From Clostridia bacterium (GTDB taxonomy: Bacteria > Bacillota > Clostridia > UMGS1883), in the NCBI GenBank assembly GCA_017451505.1, contig JAFTOF010000009.1, positions 1-59,612 of the forward strand: a stretch of DNA of 59,612 nt. Reading direction: 5' to 3'. The first letter of the stretch is position 1, and every line of letters begins with the position of its first letter. This document shows positions 25,627 to 34,578 of the stretch, in pieces. The position numbers and the translations under genes were made by a program. The notes beneath the pieces are model-generated. The model did no database searches. It was not told where the DNA came from and worked only from the letters and a program-made list of their open reading frames with translations.

Positions 25627-26196
25627 ATGAAAATCGGATTGTTTGGCGGAGCATTCAACCCTGTTCATAACGGACACATGGCAGTAGCGTATGCGGCACT
25701 TAATGAAATAAAGCTTGACCGCATAATCTTTATTCCTACGGGTAATGCTCCTCATAAAAAGGAAACACAGGTATCCCGCGAGGACAGGTATAATATGCTT
25801 TTGGAGATAGCTGCGTCGGAGGAAAAATTCTCGGTCAGCGATTATGAAATTAATCGTACTGAGGTAAACTATAGTGCAAATACAGCAGAACACTTTAGAA
25901 CACTTTATCCTGATGATGAGCTATATTTCATAATCGGCGATGATTCCTACAATCAACTTAATACATGGTTTGAACCACACAGGATTTTAAATGTGTGCAC
26001 ACTGCTTGTTTTTCCCAGAGAGGGAGCAGTTGTGAAGCCTCCTGCCGTGGAAATTCCCATGCCAAAGGTTCCGATTTCGTCAAGTGAAATAAGAAATCGA
26101 ATAAAGATTGGAAAAGATTGCAGAAACTTATTGCCAAAATCGGTTTTTGATTATATAATAAAAAGAAAACTGTATGGATTTACGGATGCGAATTGA
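25627..26196 (+). CDS. nadD: Nicotinate-nucleotide adenylyltransferase
   Basis: 189 aa. MKIGLFGGAFNPVHNGHMAVA holds the (H/T)xGH nucleotidyl-transfer motif, and the C-terminal PISSSEIRNRI is the ISSTxIR motif. It makes deamido-NAD from nicotinate mononucleotide. SD GAGGAAA; the gene order yhbY-nadD-yqeK-rsfS is the common Firmicute arrangement. Confidence 0.97.
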   Translation: MKIGLFGGAFNPVHNGHMAVAYAALNEIKLDRIIFIPTGNAPHKKETQVSREDRYNMLLEIAASEEKFSVSDYEINRTEVNYSANTAEHFRTLYPDDELYFIIGDDSYNQLNTWFEPHRILNVCTLLVFPREGAVVKPPAVEIPMPKVPISSSEIRNRIKIGKDCRNLLPKSVFDYIIKRKLYGFTDAN

Positions 26197-26206
26197 GGGG
26201 TTTTCC

Positions 26207-26791
26207 TTGACAGAGAATGAAATAATAGAAAAACTTAAAGCAACACAAAAGGAACGCAGGTTTAATCATACGCTGGGAGTAATGGGGGAGGCAGTACGTC
26301 TTGCTCCGCTTTTTGGTGTGGATGAGGAAAAAGCCCGCCGAGCCGCCTTGCTCCACGATTGTGCAAAAAATCTTGACGAAGCAAGCGGAGAGGACTTTTA
26401 TATAATATGTAAGCGTTATGGTGTAACTTTGGACGATTGTGCAAAGAGTGAAAAGGCACTTGTGCATGCGTATTTGGGAGCTGCTGTTGCTTATAAGGAT
26501 TTTGGAATTGATGACAATGAAATTTTAGAGGCGATTTATTATCATACCACAGGCAGAGCTAATATGACGCCTCTTGAAAAGCTTATATATATAGCAGATA
26601 TGACAGAGCCGGGAAGAACTATTGAACAGGCGGCAGAAATAAGAAGGCTTGTTGAGTTTAACATTGATGAAGCATTAATTTATGCCATTGGATGCTCAAT
26701 TAAGCACGTAATCCGAAAGGGCACGCTTATTCATCCCGATTCGGTTCATGCACTTAATTATCTTATATCGCATAGGAGGGACAAGTCTTGA
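26207..26791 (+). CDS. yqeK: YqeK, HD-domain Ap4A hydrolase
   Basis: 194 aa from TTG 26207, preceded by GAGGGG eight bases upstream; a start at ATG 26174 would overlap nadD by 23 bases and lacks a ribosome site. HD-domain ligands are visible: RFNHTLGV, LLHDCAKN (HD pair), HAYLGA and YHTTGRANMT. The YqeK family cleaves diadenosine tetraphosphate symmetrically to ADP. Located between nadD and rsfS as in many Firmicutes. Confidence 0.93.
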   Translation: MTENEIIEKLKATQKERRFNHTLGVMGEAVRLAPLFGVDEEKARRAALLHDCAKNLDEASGEDFYIICKRYGVTLDDCAKSEKALVHAYLGAAVAYKDFGIDDNEILEAIYYHTTGRANMTPLEKLIYIADMTEPGRTIEQAAEIRRLVEFNIDEALIYAIGCSIKHVIRKGTLIHPDSVHALNYLISHRRDKS

Positions 26792-27144
26792 CAGATTTGG
26801 AAAAAGTACACAAGCTTGCGGAAATATTAGATAGTAAAAAAGGGCGTAATATTATAGCTCTTGACCTAAAAGGTGCTACAATAATCTCAGATTATTTTGT
26901 AATCTGCTCTGCAGGCTCACCTGCACAGATGCACGCACTGTATGAAGCGGCATGTGAAGAAATGGCAAAGATTGACTCTCCTCCCGTAAGGAGCGAGGGA
27001 ATGAAAAACCCCGATTGGGCACTTGTGGATTTCGGCGGAGTGATGCTCCATATTTTCAGCATGCAAATGCGTGACTTTTACGGTCTTGACAATTTATGGG
27101 CAGAAGCTGAGAAAATTGAAATCAATACAATAGATGAAGTTTGA
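26788..27144 (+). CDS. rsfS: Ribosomal silencing factor RsfS
   Basis: 118 aa from TTG 26788, overlapping yqeK by 4 bases with SD AGGAGGG. DLKGATIISDYFVICSAGSPAQMHAL and the HIFSMQMRDFYGLDNLW block are RsfS signatures. It binds L14 and blocks subunit joining in starvation. Confidence 0.96.
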   Translation: MTDLEKVHKLAEILDSKKGRNIIALDLKGATIISDYFVICSAGSPAQMHALYEAACEEMAKIDSPPVRSEGMKNPDWALVDFGGVMLHIFSMQMRDFYGLDNLWAEAEKIEINTIDEV

Positions 27145-27175
27145 TAAATTACGCTTAGAAAGGACCTGAAACATA

Positions 27176-29578
27176 ATGGAATATAATTTTAAGGCGATTG
27201 AACAAAAATGGCAGAAATATTGGGAGGATAATAATTCTTTTAAGGCAGAAAACAACTCGGAAAAACCTAAGTTTTATGCCCTTGTAGAATTTCCGTACCC
27301 CTCGGGAAGCGGTATGCACGTAGGTCATATCAAGGCATACAGCGGTCTTGAAGTTGTTTCAAGAAAGAGAAGACTTCAGGGCTATAACGTACTTTTTCCC
27401 ATAGGCTTTGACGCATACGGTCTGCCTACAGAGAATACCGCAATTAAGACAGGTGTTCATCCCAGAGAAGTTACCGACAAAAATATCGTTAAGTTTACAA
27501 GTCAGCTTAAGCGTGTAGGCTTTTCTTTCGATTGGTCAAGAGTTATCGACACCACAGATGAGGGCTATTATAAGTGGACACAGTGGATTTTTCTTAAAAT
27601 GTTTGAAAAAGGTCTTGTTTTCCGTGATAAAACACTGGTTAACTATTGCCCCAGCTGTAAGGTTGTCCTTTCTAACGAGGATTCACAGGGAGGAAAGTGC
27701 GATATCTGTCACAGTGACATTGTGCAGAAAACAAAGGAAGTTTGGTATTTAAGAATTACCGAGTACGCTGACAAGCTTCTGGAAGGCCTTGAAACTGTTG
27801 ACTACCTTCCCAATATTAAGCTTCAGCAGAAAAACTGGATTGGTAAGAGTGAGGGTGCTTTCGTTAATTTCCCCATTAAGGAAAATGATGAAAAGCTCCG
27901 TGTTTATACAACCCGTCCCGATACCCTTTACGGGGTAACGTTTATGGTTATTGCTCCAGAGCATCCCATAATTGAAAAGTATAAGGCTTCAATTGCTAAC
28001 TTTGATGAGCTTGAAGCATATAAAAAAGAATGTGCAAAGAAGAGCGAATTTGAAAGAACTCAGCTTGTAAAAGACAAAACAGGCGTTAAAATTCAGGGGC
28101 TTACAGCAATTAACCCCATTACTGAAAAAGAAATCCCCATCTATATATCCGATTATGTAATGATGGGCTACGGCACAGGTGCTATTATGGCTGTGCCTGC
28201 ACACGACACTCGTGACTATGATTTTGCAAAGAAATTCGGTATCGACATTATTGAAGTTATAAAAGGCGGAGATATTTCCAAAGAAGCCTACACAGGCGAC
28301 GGAGAAATGATTAATTCCGACCTTCTTAACGGAATTAAGACCAAGCAGGAAGCAATCAGTAAAATGCTTGAAATCTTAAAGGAAAAGAACTGCGGTGAAA
28401 AGGGTGTTCAGTACAAAATGAAGGATTGGGCATTCAACCGTCAGAGATATTGGGGAGAGCCTATTCCCATTGTTCACTGCCCCGACTGCGGTATGGTTCC
28501 CGTTCCCTACGATGAACTTCCGTTAAGACTTCCGCCTGTTGATAATTTTGAACCCGGACAGGACGGAGAAAGCCCTCTTGCAAAGATTGAATCCTTTGTT
28601 AACTGCACTTGTCCTAAGTGCGGAAAGAAGGCAAGAAGAGAGACCGATACCATGCCTCAGTGGGCAGGTTCATCGTGGTATTTCCTCCGTTATTGCGACC
28701 CCAATAATACAGAGGAATTTGCATCACAGGAAGCACTCAAATATTGGATGAACGTTGACTGGTACAACGGCGGTATGGAGCATGTTACCAGACATATGAT
28801 TTACTCACGCTTCTGGCATAAGTTCCTTTATGATTTAGGACTTGTTCCCACAAGCGAGCCATACGCAAAGAGAACTGCTCAAGGACTTATTTTAGGACCT
28901 GACGGTGATAAGATGAGTAAGAGTAAGGGTAATGTTGTTGACCCCAACGATGTTGTTGATGTATATGGTGCAGATGTTTTAAGAGCATATGTTCTCTTTA
29001 TGGGTGACTATGAGCAGGCAGCTCCCTGGAACGAAAGCAGTATGAAAGGTTGTAAGAGATTCCTTGACAGAGTTTGGGAGCTTCATACAAAGCTTATCGA
29101 CGGGGACAGCTATCGTGATGAGCTTACAAGCAGTATGCATAAGACAATCAAGAAGGTTTCAAACGACATTGAGAGCATGAAGTTTAACACTGCACTTGCC
29201 GCTCTTATGACTCTTGTAAATAAAATTTATGAAGTAGGAAATGTGAACAAGGCTGAATATAAAACGCTTCTTACACTGCTTAATCCTTTTGCTCCGCATA
29301 TGACAGAAGAGCTTTACAGCGAACTTTTTGGAGAAATTCTTTCCAAGGGTAATTGGGTAGATTATGACGAAGCACTTTGCATTGATTCTACCATTGAAAT
29401 CGTTGTACAGATTAATGGCAGAGTAAAGGCGAAAATGATGGTTGATGCTAACATCAAGCGTGAAGATATGGAAAAAGCGGCAATGGAAAATGATGAAATT
29501 AAGGAGCTTATCGGCTCACAAAGCGTTGTTAAAGTGATTGCCGTTCCCGGAAAGCTTGTAAACATTGTTGTTAAATAA
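27176..29578 (+). CDS. leuS: Leucyl-tRNA synthetase
   Basis: 800 aa, normal for bacterial LeuRS. The HIGH-type motif is in PYPSGSGMHVGHIKAY, the zinc-like Cys knuckle in CPSCKVVLSNEDSQGGKC, the CP1 editing domain around TTRPDTLYGVTFMVIAPEH and YGTGAIMAVPAHDTRDYDF, and KMSKS in DKMSKSKGNVVDP. No T-box leader is present; the 31-bp gap after rsfS suggests cotranscription from the obg-side operon. Confidence 0.98.
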   Translation: MEYNFKAIEQKWQKYWEDNNSFKAENNSEKPKFYALVEFPYPSGSGMHVGHIKAYSGLEVVSRKRRLQGYNVLFPIGFDAYGLPTENTAIKTGVHPREVTDKNIVKFTSQLKRVGFSFDWSRVIDTTDEGYYKWTQWIFLKMFEKGLVFRDKTLVNYCPSCKVVLSNEDSQGGKCDICHSDIVQKTKEVWYLRITEYADKLLEGLETVDYLPNIKLQQKNWIGKSEGAFVNFPIKENDEKLRVYTTRPDTLYGVTFMVIAPEHPIIEKYKASIANFDELEAYKKECAKKSEFERTQLVKDKTGVKIQGLTAINPITEKEIPIYISDYVMMGYGTGAIMAVPAHDTRDYDFAKKFGIDIIEVIKGGDISKEAYTGDGEMINSDLLNGIKTKQEAISKMLEILKEKNCGEKGVQYKMKDWAFNRQRYWGEPIPIVHCPDCGMVPVPYDELPLRLPPVDNFEPGQDGESPLAKIESFVNCTCPKCGKKARRETDTMPQWAGSSWYFLRYCDPNNTEEFASQEALKYWMNVDWYNGGMEHVTRHMIYSRFWHKFLYDLGLVPTSEPYAKRTAQGLILGPDGDKMSKSKGNVVDPNDVVDVYGADVLRAYVLFMGDYEQAAPWNESSMKGCKRFLDRVWELHTKLIDGDSYRDELTSSMHKTIKKVSNDIESMKFNTALAALMTLVNKIYEVGNVNKAEYKTLLTLLNPFAPHMTEELYSELFGEILSKGNWVDYDEALCIDSTIEIVVQINGRVKAKMMVDANIKREDMEKAAMENDEIKELIGSQSVVKVIAVPGKLVNIVVK

Positions 29579-29607
29579 AAAGCACAAATATAAAAGGACT
29601 GAAAAAT

Positions 29608-31107
29608 ATGAATTATAAAAGTACCCGTGATAACAGTATAGAGGTAAAAAGCTCCGAGGCTATTGCAAAAGGTCTTTCTCCCGAGGGAGGACTTTTTGTT
29701 CCGGAAAGCATACCTACAGTTTCTCTTACAAATATTAAGTATATGGCAGATATGTCATATACGCAGCGTGCCAAGGAAATTTTGGGACGTTTCCTTACGG
29801 ATTTTACAGAAGATGAGCTTGAAAATTGTATAGCAGCGGCATATACAAAAGAAAAATTTGAAACGAACAGTATTGCCCCTGTTTACAAAATGAATGATTC
29901 ACAATATGTTTTAGAACTGTGGCATGGTCCCACCTGTGCATTTAAGGATATGGCACTTCAGATTCTTCCGCATCTTCTTACAACCTCTGTTAAGAAGCTT
30001 GGAATTGACCGCGAAACCGTTATTCTCGTTGCTACAAGCGGCGATACAGGAAAAGCGGCACTTGAGGGCTTCAAGGACGTTGCCGGAACAAAGATTATAG
30101 TATTCTTCCCTGACGAAGGAGTAAGCCAGATTCAGCGTCTTCAGATGTGTACTCAGGAAGGTAAGAATGTATTTGTAAGTGCCGTTAACGGAAATTTTGA
30201 CGATGCACAAAATGGTGTAAAGGCAATCTTTACGGATAAGGAATATGAGAATGAACTTCTTTCCGAAAAGAAAGCACTTTCATCAGCCAATTCCATTAAC
30301 TGGGGCAGACTTGTTCCTCAGATTGTTTACTATTTCTCCGCATACTGTGACATGGTAAAGGCAGAGGAAATTGAATGTGGCGATGAAGTTAATGTTTGTG
30401 TGCCCACAGGTAATTTTGGAAATATCTTAGCGGCTTACTATGCAAAATGTATGGGACTTCCCATTAAAAAGCTCATTTGTGCTTCAAACAAAAATAATGT
30501 GCTCACAGATTTTATAAATACAGGTGTATATGACAGAAACCGTGAGTTTTATGTAACTACATCACCTTCAATGGATATTCTCATATCTTCAAACCTTGAA
30601 AGGCTTCTGTATATGATTTCAGGAGGAAATGATTCTCTTGTTAAAGGTTATATGACAGAGCTTAAAGAAAACGGAAAATACGCCGTAAGTGATGAAATCA
30701 AAGAAGAAATCAAGAAGAATTTCTATGGAGGATGTGCCGATGATGAAAAGTGTGCAAAGACAATCAGCGATACTTACGAGAAATTCGGCTATGTGACTGA
30801 TACTCACACGGCAGTTGCAGTTGCAGTTCATAATGAATATGTTAAAGAAACAGGCGACGAAACCAAAACCATCATTGCATCTACTGCAAGTCCGTTTAAA
30901 TTTAACGGAGCTGTTCTTTCAGCACTCGGAAATGAGGAGCAGGTGGCAGAGCTTGATGAGTTCAGACTTCTGGATAAGCTTGCAGAGGATTACGAGCTTC
31001 GTGTTCCCGCATCGCTTAAATCCTTGGAAGAAAAGGAAATTCGCTTTGAGGTTGTATGTGACAAAAATCAGATGAAAGCAGTTATAAACGAATTCCTTAA
31101 AAACTAG
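29608..31107 (+). CDS. thrC: Threonine synthase
   Basis: 499 aa. PLP lysine in WHGPTCAFKDMALQ, phosphate loop ATSGDTGKAAL, and CVPTGNFGNILAAYYAK are threonine-synthase signatures. It converts O-phosphohomoserine to threonine. It follows leuS by 29 bp (SD AAAGGACTG) with no terminator between, so it is probably cotranscribed. Two hairpins follow the gene. Confidence 0.97.
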   Translation: MNYKSTRDNSIEVKSSEAIAKGLSPEGGLFVPESIPTVSLTNIKYMADMSYTQRAKEILGRFLTDFTEDELENCIAAAYTKEKFETNSIAPVYKMNDSQYVLELWHGPTCAFKDMALQILPHLLTTSVKKLGIDRETVILVATSGDTGKAALEGFKDVAGTKIIVFFPDEGVSQIQRLQMCTQEGKNVFVSAVNGNFDDAQNGVKAIFTDKEYENELLSEKKALSSANSINWGRLVPQIVYYFSAYCDMVKAEEIECGDEVNVCVPTGNFGNILAAYYAKCMGLPIKKLICASNKNNVLTDFINTGVYDRNREFYVTTSPSMDILISSNLERLLYMISGGNDSLVKGYMTELKENGKYAVSDEIKEEIKKNFYGGCADDEKCAKTISDTYEKFGYVTDTHTAVAVAVHNEYVKETGDETKTIIASTASPFKFNGAVLSALGNEEQVAELDEFRLLDKLAEDYELRVPASLKSLEEKEIRFEVVCDKNQMKAVINEFLKN

Positions 31108-31124
31108 CGTGACAGTAGATATGT

Positions 31125-31210
31125 AAGGCTGATGTATTATTAAAACCATTAACTCAAAACAATTGTACAGTGCGAGCTGTTCCCTTGTAATGGTAATACA
31201 TCAGCCTTTT
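31125..31210 (+). terminator. Long bulged stem-loop after thrC
   Basis: AAGGCTGATGTATTA (31125-31139) pairs with TAATACATCAGCCTT (31194-31208); after a 6-base bulge CCATTA pairs with TAATGG. The ~36-base loop is unusually large for a terminator. TTTT follows. Confidence 0.65.
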
Positions 31211-31228
31211 AGAATTAGAATGATGAAA

Positions 31229-31266
31229 TAAAACAGACCTTCGTTGTTTAATTTCATCTTTTACCG
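31229..31266 (+). terminator. Second hairpin downstream of thrC
   Basis: GATGAAAT-AAACA pairs with TGTTT-ATTTCATC around GACCTTCGT, followed by TTTTA. Likely the main rho-independent terminator between thrC and the convergent DUF1540 gene. Confidence 0.7.
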
Positions 31267-31295
31267 ATGATTTACATCATCAGCTTAGAATGCTA

Positions 31296-31475
31296 TCAGT
31301 TACAGCATTCTTTTTTGGAAAAGGTTTCGCAACCTGTTTCCGAAACTTTGTTTGCATCGCGGCCGCCAACCATAATATGATCGGCCATACACTCGTTATC
31401 AGTGTTGTGATGCACACAGTTTGTGACAACGCATTTTACGCCGCCTAAGGGTTTGTCTGAGTTTGTGCAAGACAT
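31296..31475 (-). CDS. DUF1540 Cys-rich small protein
   Basis: 59 aa from ATG 31475 (SD AGGAG eight bases upstream; GTG 31484 is less likely). The layout VKCVVTNCVHHNTDNECMADHI ... ETGCETFSKK matches DUF1540, a small family with paired cysteines found in spore-forming Firmicutes and thought to bind a metal. It stands alone, convergent to thrC. Confidence 0.9.
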   Translation of the reverse strand: MSCTNSDKPLGGVKCVVTNCVHHNTDNECMADHIMVGGRDANKVSETGCETFSKKECCN

Positions 31476-31594
31476 CTTTATCACTCCTGACCTAATTTGT
31501 AACGCTTAGTATTAAGTACAAATTACATTCGTTCTTAATGCAAAGCTTACAGTCGTATTGTGTGTATTTATATTAATTATATTCGGAGAAAATT

Positions 31595-32266
31595 ATGGCA
31601 ATTTTTGCACTTAGCGATCTCCATTTACCTTTGGGAATAGATAAGCCTATGGATATTTTCGGGGTAAGATGGGACAATTATGTTGAAAAAATTGAATACG
31701 AATGGAAAAGAACTGTTTCTGAGGAAGATTATGTTATTATAAATGGTGATTTAAGCTGGGCAACCTACCTTTCTGAGTCCTTGGCTGATTTTAAGTTTGT
31801 AGAATCTCTTCCGGGGAAAAAGCTTATTTCAAAAGGGAATCACGACTATTGGTGGGAAACAATTACCAAGATGAACGCTTTTCTTGAAGAAAATGATATT
31901 AAAAGCGTAACCTTTATGCAGAATAATGCAGTTTTGTGTGACGGTGTTGCAGTCTGCGGTGCAAAGGGATGGATTTCCCCATCTGACAAGGCTTTTAAAA
32001 AGGATGATGAAAAAATCTACCGCAGGGAGCTTATAAGGCTTGAAACCTCTCTTAAAGCAGCAGCGGAGCTTTCGGATACAATCATTGCGGCACTTCATTA
32101 TCCGCCTGATGATAATTATATGGAGGTTATAAATAAATATAACGTAGTAAGGTGCGTTTTTGGTCATTTGCACGGCAAAAGGGCAGAGGATTTCAGACTT
32201 TATGACCAAAAATATGCCCTTGTCAGTGCTGATTTTCTAAAATTTGCACCAAAACGCATAATTTAG
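31595..32266 (+). CDS. Calcineurin-like metallophosphoesterase
   Basis: 223 aa. Metal-site motifs DLHLPLG (normally D-x-H), NGDLSWAT, KGNHDYWW, AALHYPP and GHLHGKRA are complete. The family is widespread in Clostridia as predicted phosphohydrolase; the substrate is unknown. No signal peptide. It has its own leader, and tig follows after 116 bp with its own promoter. Confidence 0.92.
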   Translation: MAIFALSDLHLPLGIDKPMDIFGVRWDNYVEKIEYEWKRTVSEEDYVIINGDLSWATYLSESLADFKFVESLPGKKLISKGNHDYWWETITKMNAFLEENDIKSVTFMQNNAVLCDGVAVCGAKGWISPSDKAFKKDDEKIYRRELIRLETSLKAAAELSDTIIAALHYPPDDNYMEVINKYNVVRCVFGHLHGKRAEDFRLYDQKYALVSADFLKFAPKRII

Positions 32267-32287
32267 GCGGAAATATTCAAAAAACAC

Positions 32288-32316
32288 TTGCAAAAAGCAT
32301 AAAAATATGATATAAA
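32288..32316 (+). promoter_or_regulatory. Promoter of tig(-clpP-clpX)
   Basis: TTGCAA (32288-32293), 17-bp spacer, TATAAA (32311-32316), about 65 bp before tig. Confidence 0.65.
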
Positions 32317-32382
32317 TATGATTTGATGTGAGCTTTATACATATAGATAGTATATTGCTTGGAACAATAGGAGGAAACGAGT

Positions 32383-33873
32383 ATGAAGGTATTGAAAGTT
32401 GAACAGCGTGAAGACAAGAGAATGTATCTTGAAATCGAAATTGACAGTGCTAAATTCGAAGAAGCTATGGATAAGAGCTACAGAAAGAATGTTAAGCAGA
32501 TTAACATCCCCGGCTTCAGAAAGGGTAAAGCACCCAGAAAAATTATTGAAAAATATTACACCGAGGCAGTTTTTTATGACGATGCAATTAATTTTGCAGT
32601 GCCCGATGCATATGATAAAGCAGTTGAGGAAAGCGGTATTGAGCCTGTTGAAATGCCTGAAATCGACATCGTTAAGCTTGAAAAGGGCGAAAACTTTGTA
32701 TTCAGTGCACTTGTAACAGTTCGCCCCGAAGTAACTCTTGGCGATTACAAGGGTATAACAGCGGAAAAAGATGTCAATACTGTAACAGATGAAGAAGTAG
32801 ATGCCGATATTAAGAGAATGCAGGAAAATGCTGCAAGCATTTCCACTCTTACAGAGGGAACTATTGAAATGGGCGATAAGGTTGACCTTGACTTTGAAGG
32901 CTTTGTTGATGACGTGGCTTTTGAAGGCGGTAAGGGCGAGCATTACAGCCTTGTTCTCGGTTCAAACAGCTTCATTCCCGGATTTGAGGAGCAGATTGCA
33001 GGTAAGACAATCGGCGAAGATTTTGATGTAAACGTTACTTTCCCTGAGGAATATCATTCAGAAGAGCTTAAGGGTAAGGCAGCAGTATTTAAGTGTAAGG
33101 TTCACTCTGTTGAAAAGAAGAACCTTCCCGAACTTGATGATGAATTTGCTAAGGACGTAAGCGAATTTGACACTCTCAAAGAGCTTCGCGAAGACTCCAA
33201 GGCTAAGCTTGAAAAGGCTAAGGAAGCACAGGCACAGCGTCAGTTTGAAGATGCAGTGGTTGACATCGCTGTTGACAACGCATCTGTTGAAATTCCCGAG
33301 TGCATGATTAAGAGCCAGATTGATAATCAGATTCAGGATATTGCATACAGACTTCAGAGTCAGGGAATGCCCCTTGAGCAGTACCTTCAGTACACAGGTA
33401 TGACAATGGAAGCTCTTCGTGAGCAGCTTAAGGAAACAGCTCAAAAGGCTGTTAAGACACAGCTCGTTCTCGCTGAAATTGCAAAGACTGAAAACGTAGA
33501 GGTTTCCGAGGAAGACGTTGAGGCAGAATTTAAGAAAATGGCAGAAATGTACGGCATGGAAGTAGATAAGGTTAAGGAGCTTATGGGTGCGAACCTTGAT
33601 GCTCTTAAGGCTGACCTTAAGACTCAGAAGACAATTGCCGTTATCGTAGACGCAGCTAAAGTAGGTAAGGCTAAAAAGACCGCAGCAAAGAAGCCTGCCG
33701 CTAAAAAAGCAGAAGATGGCGAAAAGAAGCCTGCTGCAAAGAAAACTACAACTGCGAAGAAGACAACTGCAAAGAAGGCAGAAGATGGCGAAAAGAAGCC
33801 CGCTGCAAAGAAGACAACAACAGCAAAGAAGCCTGCTGCGAAGAAGACAGCGGCAAAGAAAGATGCTGAATAA
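32383..33873 (+). CDS. tig: Trigger factor with a Lys/Ala-rich C-terminal tail
   Basis: 496 aa, against a usual 425-435. The ribosome-binding signature is NIPGFRKGKAPRK near residue 45; the FKBP-type PPIase domain (about 160-245; GDKVDLDFEGFVDDVAF, GSNSFIPGFEEQI) and the C-terminal chaperone arms (to about 428) are complete. After that, about 68 residues consist almost only of K, A, T and P in AAKK/TAKK units with two copies of AEDGEKKPAAKKTTTAKK, resembling histone H1-type tails. Followed by clpP and clpX, the classic tig-clpP-clpX order. The tail is in frame and preceded by intact coding sequence, so it looks real. Confidence 0.97.
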   Translation: MKVLKVEQREDKRMYLEIEIDSAKFEEAMDKSYRKNVKQINIPGFRKGKAPRKIIEKYYTEAVFYDDAINFAVPDAYDKAVEESGIEPVEMPEIDIVKLEKGENFVFSALVTVRPEVTLGDYKGITAEKDVNTVTDEEVDADIKRMQENAASISTLTEGTIEMGDKVDLDFEGFVDDVAFEGGKGEHYSLVLGSNSFIPGFEEQIAGKTIGEDFDVNVTFPEEYHSEELKGKAAVFKCKVHSVEKKNLPELDDEFAKDVSEFDTLKELREDSKAKLEKAKEAQAQRQFEDAVVDIAVDNASVEIPECMIKSQIDNQIQDIAYRLQSQGMPLEQYLQYTGMTMEALREQLKETAQKAVKTQLVLAEIAKTENVEVSEEDVEAEFKKMAEMYGMEVDKVKELMGANLDALKADLKTQKTIAVIVDAAKVGKAKKTAAKKPAAKKAEDGEKKPAAKKTTTAKKTTAKKAEDGEKKPAAKKTTTAKKPAAKKTAAKKDAE

Positions 33874-33912
33874 TTACTAAAGAAGAAAAATTTTGAAAGA
33901 GGAGGATGCAAT

Positions 33913-34494
33913 ATGAGTTTAGTTCCATATGTAATTGAACAGACAGGACAGGGAGAAAGATCTTATGACATTTTCTCAAGACTTTTAAAGGACAGAATTA
34001 TTTTCTTTGGTGACGAAGTAAATGATCAGACGGCAAGTATCATCGTGGCACAGATGCTTTTCCTTGAAAGCGAAGACCCCGATAAGGATATAATGCTTTA
34101 CATCAACAGCCCCGGCGGAAGTATAACAGCCGGAATGGCAATTTATGATACCATGAACTACATCAAGTGCGATGTATCTACAATTTGTGTGGGTATGGCG
34201 GCAAGTATGGGTGCATTCCTTCTTTCAGCCGGTACAAAGGGCAAGAGGCTTGCTCTTCCCAACAGTGAAATTATGATTCATCAGCCCTTGGGCGGTATGC
34301 AGGGTCAGGCAACGGATATTAAAATTCACGCTGACAGAATAATCCGCATGAAGGATAAGTTAAATACAATCCTCAGCGAAAACACAGGCCGTCCCTTGGA
34401 GGAAATTGTACGCGATACCGAGCGTGATAATTTTATGTCAGCACAGGGTGCCCTTGATTATGGATTAATTGACAGAATCATAACTGCGAGATAA
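33913..34494 (+). CDS. clpP: ATP-dependent Clp protease proteolytic subunit ClpP
   Basis: 193 aa. Catalytic Ser in [13 protein letters not shown], His in [10 protein letters not shown], Asp in the RDTERDNFM stretch. SD GAGGAGG. It forms the two-ring protease chamber used with ClpX. Two hairpins separate it from clpX. Confidence 0.98.
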   Translation: MSLVPYVIEQTGQGERSYDIFSRLLKDRIIFFGDEVNDQTASIIVAQMLFLESEDPDKDIMLYINSPGGSITAGMAIYDTMNYIKCDVSTICVGMAASMGAFLLSAGTKGKRLALPNSEIMIHQPLGGMQGQATDIKIHADRIIRMKDKLNTILSENTGRPLEEIVRDTERDNFMSAQGALDYGLIDRIITAR

Positions 34495-34520
34495 AAGACA
34501 AGAAAAATCGTTTTTGTCTA

Positions 34521-34553
34521 AAAAAGGCTACGATAATTCGTAGCCTTTTTCAA
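34521..34553 (+). terminator. Hairpin between clpP and clpX
   Basis: GGCTACGA-TAAT-TCGTAGCC flanked by A5 and T5. It may be a partial terminator, since clpX has no obvious promoter of its own in the short gap. Confidence 0.8.
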
Positions 34554-34578
34554 AGCCCATTTGAAAGGATTGATTCAT

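Noticed and set aside
27145..27175. T-box leader before leuS
   Set aside because: The gap is only 31 bp and contains no AGGGTGG-type T-box sequence or specifier stem.
33690..33870. Lys/Ala repeat as a separate gene or CRISPR-like repeat
   Set aside because: The repeats are in frame with tig, encode uniform AAKK units and are not spaced by unique sequences.
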